Part shown: one piece after another, positions 59,658-64,000 of the stretch | Layout of the letters: the number at the start of each line of letters is the position of its first letter | How positions within the stretch are numbered: the stretch's first letter is position 1 | Source of the DNA: Hydnum rufescens UP504 | Taxonomy: Eukaryota > Basidiomycota > Agaricomycetes > Cantharellales > Hydnaceae | Assembly: GCA_014904985.1 (NCBI GenBank) | Contig: MU129135.1 | Location: forward strand, 1-64,000 | Direction: 5' to 3' | DNA length: 64,000 bases | Notes under the pieces: generated by a model | Seen by the model: only the letters and a program-made list of their open reading frames with translations | Database searches by the model: none | What the model was told of the DNA's origin: nothing | Position numbers and translations under genes: made by a program

Positions 59658-61178
59658 ATGTCCCTCCCCACAGTATTCCATCATCGTTCACCCTCCAAAG
59701 CAGCGCCCCCAACCTGGCTTCTCAAACTGCAACCGCCTCCACGTCTCACTCCAAAGAAGACATGGATACTTCCCGCAATATTCACCGCTATCTCTATTAT
59801 AGCACTCGTACAACATTCTCACCGCTACCCTTCTCTATTCCCGCTGCTTCCTCCCAACGGATACCGAGCCACGCTCCGATCCACAATAGACGTCGTCTTT
59901 CCTGCGCACATGAAACCTGGGCTTCTAGAGGCGCTGGATAACCGCTTACATCGGAAGAGCGATTCAGGGATTTCAAATAAATTGTTTCAAACCGACAAGG
60001 CGCCCCCATTGGCGAAAGACAACGAGAATTGGATGCGGCACGGTTTCGAACCCATATTTTATAATGATGACCAAGGTGCCGAGTGGGTTGAGGAAACCTT
60101 TGCGAATAGCAAAGTGGCTCGCGTTTTTCGAGAGCTTCCCTTACCTATTCTGTGAGAGTGTTCGTCCATTTCGCGGCATACGTCTTTCAATTAATCCGTT
60201 TATTTAGCAAGGCCGACATGATTCGGTACCTTCTTTTGCTCACCAATGGAGGGGTATACAGGTCTGTCACAGATCCTTTTCTAGCTCTGTAATAGGCACC
60301 TTAATCTTCCGATCATCCACTGGATTAGTGACGTGGATACGCGCCCTATCATGCATATGTCCCAATGGGCCACCGGCGTCGAGAATTGGACTCCAGCGTT
60401 AGGCCCCCGATATCCTGTCCGAATGATCGTTGGAATAGAGGGTGATTTGCACATATGGCGCAACTGGGAATCATTGTTCGTTCCTTTTAACCATCGTTTC
60501 TCTTTCATTATCAAAACGTTGACTGAGCCTAATTTTCCAGTTTCCAAAGTATCGGTCTGATTAAATGTGGCCGTCACCGACCCCTCCAATTCACGCAGTG
60601 GACAATTGCCGCCCAGGCATCACATCCAATTCTCATCGATACCGTCCGACGCATCGTTGACACTTCAACACTCGCCCACGCCTGGAACATCACGCATCGG
60701 CGCCAAATCGAAGCATTAGAAGCTGCCAATTGGCGAGCCCGGGCTGCCAAAGTCATGCAGCGGAAGAAACCGTGGGATGGTGACACGAAGGGACAGAAGC
60801 TCAGTGTACAAGAGTGGACGGGTCCTGCGGCCTTTACAGATGCCGTACTTTCGTGAGTACCCGGCTTTGTGTGTGCGGGGCCTCTTCAAATTTAAAATAA
60901 AATTGATTAGATATCTCCTGGCTACCGCTGGGGTGAGAGAGAAGGATCTCTATGGTCTTGACCATCCTGTGCAAATCGGAGACGTCATCGTGCTTCCTGT
61001 CAACGGCTTCAAGTACGTCTTTGGTCGACCATCCTTTCAATATGTACCCCTGATCCCCACTATTTTTTGTCGTAGTCCCACCGACCAGGACATCTCAACT
61101 ACAGAGTCTCGATCGATTCACATGTTCCGAGGCTCATGGAGGAAACCACCATCTGAATCAAAACGCCCAAAATTATGA
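59658..61178 (+). CDS. OCH1: OCH1-type (GT32) alpha-1,6-mannosyltransferase
   Basis: Och1 adds the initiating alpha-1,6-mannose to N-glycan cores in the cis-Golgi. ATG 59658 (MSLPTVFHHRSPSKAAPPTW); a type II signal anchor near residues 36-51 (WILPAIFTAISIIALV). The GT32 domain has ISNKLFQTDKAPPLAKDNEN and FANSKVARVFRELPLPIL, then KADMIRYLLLLTNGGVY followed after an intron by SDVDTRPI, giving the DxD metal site (D-V-D). Next come GIEGDLHIWRNWE, RPLQFTQWTIAAQASHPILI, and the late motifs VQEWTGPAAFTDAVLS and GDVIVLPVNGFN. The end is SIHMFRGSWRKPP, the usual H-x-F-x-GSW. About six introns. Family membership is clear; the precise OCH1 orthology among GT32 members is inferred. Confidence 0.85.
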
Positions 61179-61977
61179 AAATTACTTAATCAAGGACTAC
61201 CTTCACATATATTGCAACTCTTTCCCCATGCTGATGCATTTCAAGCGGCTCTCTTATTGGTGGGAGACTTGGCACTCGCAGTGTTTACATCATACAAATT
61301 GTCGGCGCTATTTCAAGACCCGCTTCTTGTTTGTTAATGGATGTGCTAAATAATGGGCTAATGCTTAACGGTGAACATTATGAAATCACCACTACTGTAC
61401 TGCACACGCTAAGTACGGTTGCCCAGCCTGGTACAAGCATGATGGTTACGGGTGTCATGAAATCGAGAAGGCAACACTCGATGGCTGCCGCGCTTAGCAA
61501 CACTAGGCGTTTGATAATTTGTTTGCGACGTCTACGTGTCTTCAAGATCAATCCGAATATCGTCGGAATCGTGATGGCTATTATCGAAACGATCCGGAGA
61601 GCGCATGGCGATGAAGAGTAGTTTTCCAGGAAATTGATAGCTTTAGTAGAAAATCGTATCCTCTACCTCAAGGAGCCTTCAAGGGCGAGGTTTATGACGT
61701 ATCGACTACTGTGAAGCATTCCAGGGCCTTGATCAACTTTGTCGGGGCTCGCCCACGCCTGAATTTCTATCTTTGCCTGGCACCCATTGCCAAGATATAC
61801 TTGGGCGAACTTTGTCAGCGGGAGGTCACGACCCAAACTGATTTCTTTCACAATTGGATCAAACGTCGCATCTCCACTGCGTAGAGAGCTTCTATGGTGA
61901 TTTTGTTTTGTCGGACAAACAGGAATCATATACTCACCCAAGATTATCTAGGAGTGGCTACTGATGAGGAGCGTAAC
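61179..61977. other. Intergenic, unassigned frames
   Basis: A plus-strand frame (61331-61621) and a minus-strand frame (61941-61663) are open for about 95 codons each, but neither shows a family match or splice context. Confidence 0.35.
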
Positions 61978-63084
61978 CTAGAACGATTCACCATGGTCTC
62001 TTGTCTCGACTGATTGCAACCACGTCTTGACAGCATCATCTTGAGTTGAATCGACAGCGCTGGTCTTCCCCTTGCTTGCAGAGGACATCCAGTGCCATCA
62101 CAACGTCCATCACTTCACCAATGTGGGATTCTTTCGGTTGGCTGGTAGAGTGAGAGGCATTCCTGATGCTACCGAGGTTATAGCGATGTGGAACCAGCCG
62201 AGTGGTTGTTGATCCCTCGGCCGTGTCATTATGAGCTAGTCCACCCTGCAGTGCATGATTGTCATGGGTTTCGGCTTCGGCTTCGATATTGTTGGGATCC
62301 GAACCGCTCGTCTACTCTCGCACGTAGTCCAGGAAGACCTTGGGTTCCCAAGTGCGGAGAACCACAACGCCTAGTCGAATATGAGACTGGGTGGCCAGTC
62401 AGCATCACGAGCATCAGAATTGTTGGCGGCAAATGAGCTGTGCATACCACCCAGTGTAGCTTCATCGACGAAATGGGGTTAGGTGAGACGATTGTGTGGG
62501 ATCGCCTCATAAATCTCTCGTTCGCGGCTAGTAGTTCGACGGTCAGGGCGAAGTTTGGAGTCTAATAGAGCTCCGTTGAATTGTGGACAATATATCTAGG
62601 AGGAAAATAGATAGCGGACCTTCAAAAACGCAGATTCACACAGAATGGAAATATGGAGTCCGACGCATAGGAGCAGACCATTTCGAGGGGGGACTCCAGC
62701 TCGGGAGCCCAAGAGATTCGCAATGTACTGGATTGAATTTAGAACACTAGGGGAGATTCTTAAAAACGTACCCCATCTCCCTTGGAATGAGGAATGAGGT
62801 GGGATGTCTGATATTTCCCAATTGGCTCTCCACATGAACCGTCGCGTTGTCTGAGCCTGTCCCTAAAATTGCCGCATCGTGTAGTGAGATCCGTTGCAAC
62901 AGAAGTCCTTGCTTCCATCGCGTCAATGTCAACGAGGCAGGGACCTCCTAGAATGGCGGATTCAAGGCCAACAATTATCCTCGTGCCCGAATCAAAAACT
63001 TGCCTGAGGGATAAAATAGTAAAAAGTGGCCTCTATGTCTCCCATGTAATCATTGATCTCTGGGCCAGAATTTGACTTCGACAT
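61978..63084 (-). CDS. Hypothetical multi-exon gene, possibly broken
   Basis: Not recognised. ATG 63084 (MSKSNSGPEINDYMGDIEAT), a GC-AG intron (62948-63003), then VPASLTLTRWKQGLLLQRIS and HDAAILGTGSDNATVHVESQ. Further exon-like blocks are IYCPQFNGALLDSKLRPDRR, RLGVVVLRTWEPKVFLDYVR and NNIEAEAETHDNHALQGGLA. The end block SKGKTSAVDSTQDDAVKTWL with QSVETRDHGESF precedes the stop at 61978. Composition and splice-like borders suggest real coding sequence. One frame is interrupted by TAG directly after DYVRE (about 62313), so it is either a broken gene, an unrecognised intron or an assembly error. Confidence 0.35.
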
Positions 63085-64000
63085 AGCCTTCTCCGTATAT
63101 AGCGTACGCAAGGAATCGTAACTACTTTAGTGGGTTAATAGCGTACTTCGTGCATTCAGCTACTGGGATGGATAACGCAAGTTTAGAGGTTGTTGAAAGG
63201 CAACCATAGCTTGACATTGGAGGCTTCAGCCATAGGTTTCTGCTCAAAGTGAAAGGGAAGGTCAAAAGGAAATAATGGAAGAATAACGGTCTGTGTGGCA
63301 ATGCCCGCTGGAAATGTGCATCCGATGCGCGCGTATCGGTATCAAAATTCCCATAGAATTCTAGAGAACCTGCCTAATTGAGTTCACGCATCAGCATCAG
63401 CAGCGAGGCAGCGAAATGCGCATCGACACGCATCCAGCACACGCATTACTGGTGTTGACGACGCTGTGTCAGATAGGCCATCCAGGGCTTTCTTATATTC
63501 TCATGGCCTGTATAGTCTACCCCCGACGCCCAGAATTATCCACAATGTGGTCTCTATGCCTTGTTGTTAGTTACTAAATTTGGAAACACGAAGCAGCCTG
63601 GCGGCGAGCGAGTTCAATATACAGAATGCCCACGCTGCTTCCCAGTTATCTTGTTGGCGCCCCAATTCCGAAGTTTCATGACTGAATGCATTCAAGGAAG
63701 CTTCCCACAGATCAAACATGACGGAAATGGAGCTGCTTGGGATTGAGCCATTGTCAAAACATTAGCCTGCAAAGTTTCCCCGGATTAGTTTTCGCCGAGG
63801 TCCATGAGGGCATTCTCTCTTCTATTGGGTCTCTTGCTGTGCAGTCGGGACCATTGTCACCAATGCATGCATCTCTCTCTTTCCCCGCGGCGTCCATATC
63901 GCTTATACTGTAACCATTTGGAATTCATTTGGATCGCCTGATCCTCTGCCTCAGGAAGCTTATGCTTTTATATTCTGGGTTTTCAACCGAACGACTTGGG
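63085..64000. other. Right-end intergenic region
   Basis: No gene recognised. A 61-codon plus-strand frame (63561-63746) has no family likeness. Confidence 0.4.

Overview
The window is nuclear DNA from a filamentous basidiomycete, most likely an Agaricomycete. Genes are tightly packed on both strands and carry many introns of about 45-65 nt with GT/AG (twice GC/AG) ends, and even 120-residue proteins have six exons. Several protein families are typical of mushroom-forming fungi: a DUF6534-type membrane protein, a CAP59-type glycosyltransferase, an Arb1-like protein, and conserved basidiomycete proteins of unknown role. No prokaryotic, organellar or viral segment was seen. Species cannot be named from sequence alone.

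Layout. 0.7-8.4 kb: a SCAP-type sterol sensor (-), a VASt-domain sterol-transfer-like protein without a GRAM domain (-), a conserved protein of unknown function (-), and NTF2 (+) divergent from it. 8.4-10 kb is gene-poor: a tRNA-Thr(AGT) and a 427-bp non-autonomous hAT-type element with perfect 11-bp inverted ends and 8-bp target duplications. 10-19 kb: an SLC25 mitochondrial carrier built from 13 exons, some tiny; the proteasome tether STS1/Cut8; a basidiomycete-specific protein; a CAP59/GT69 glycosyltransferase. 20-25 kb: RAD18, a six-exon histone H3, and a mitochondrially targeted protein of unknown role.

25-34 kb: an Arb1-like candidate RNAi factor (+) tail-to-tail with a full Dicer gene (-), which is in turn head-to-head with phosducin-like PLP2 (+); then a small conserved acidic protein. 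35-42 kb: a REXO4-like exonuclease gene lacking recognisable catalytic acids, glutathione reductase, and histone acetyltransferase HAT1. 42-50 kb: THO subunit THOC1/HPR1 and an MTR10/transportin-3 importin starting 32 bp apart head-to-head, then a DUF6534 membrane protein. 51-61 kb: a Gfo/Idh/MocA oxidoreductase, the vacuolar effluxer ATG22, proteasome chaperone PSMG3, GID8, and the Golgi mannosyltransferase OCH1. 61-64 kb holds one poorly resolved hypothetical gene and otherwise little.

Themes: sterol homeostasis (SCAP, VASt), RNA silencing and chromatin (Dicer, Arb1-like, H3, HAT1), ubiquitin/proteasome (STS1, RAD18, PSMG3, GID8), nuclear transport and export (NTF2, MTR10, THOC1), and Golgi glycosylation (CAP59, OCH1). 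Most are single-copy housekeeping genes. Apparent one-base breaks, mostly at homopolymers, occur in genes that should be intact (importin, Dicer, CAP59); base-calling or assembly indels explain these better than pseudogenes. Gene models below were assembled by hand from reading frames, splice signals and remembered family conservation; no alignment was run.
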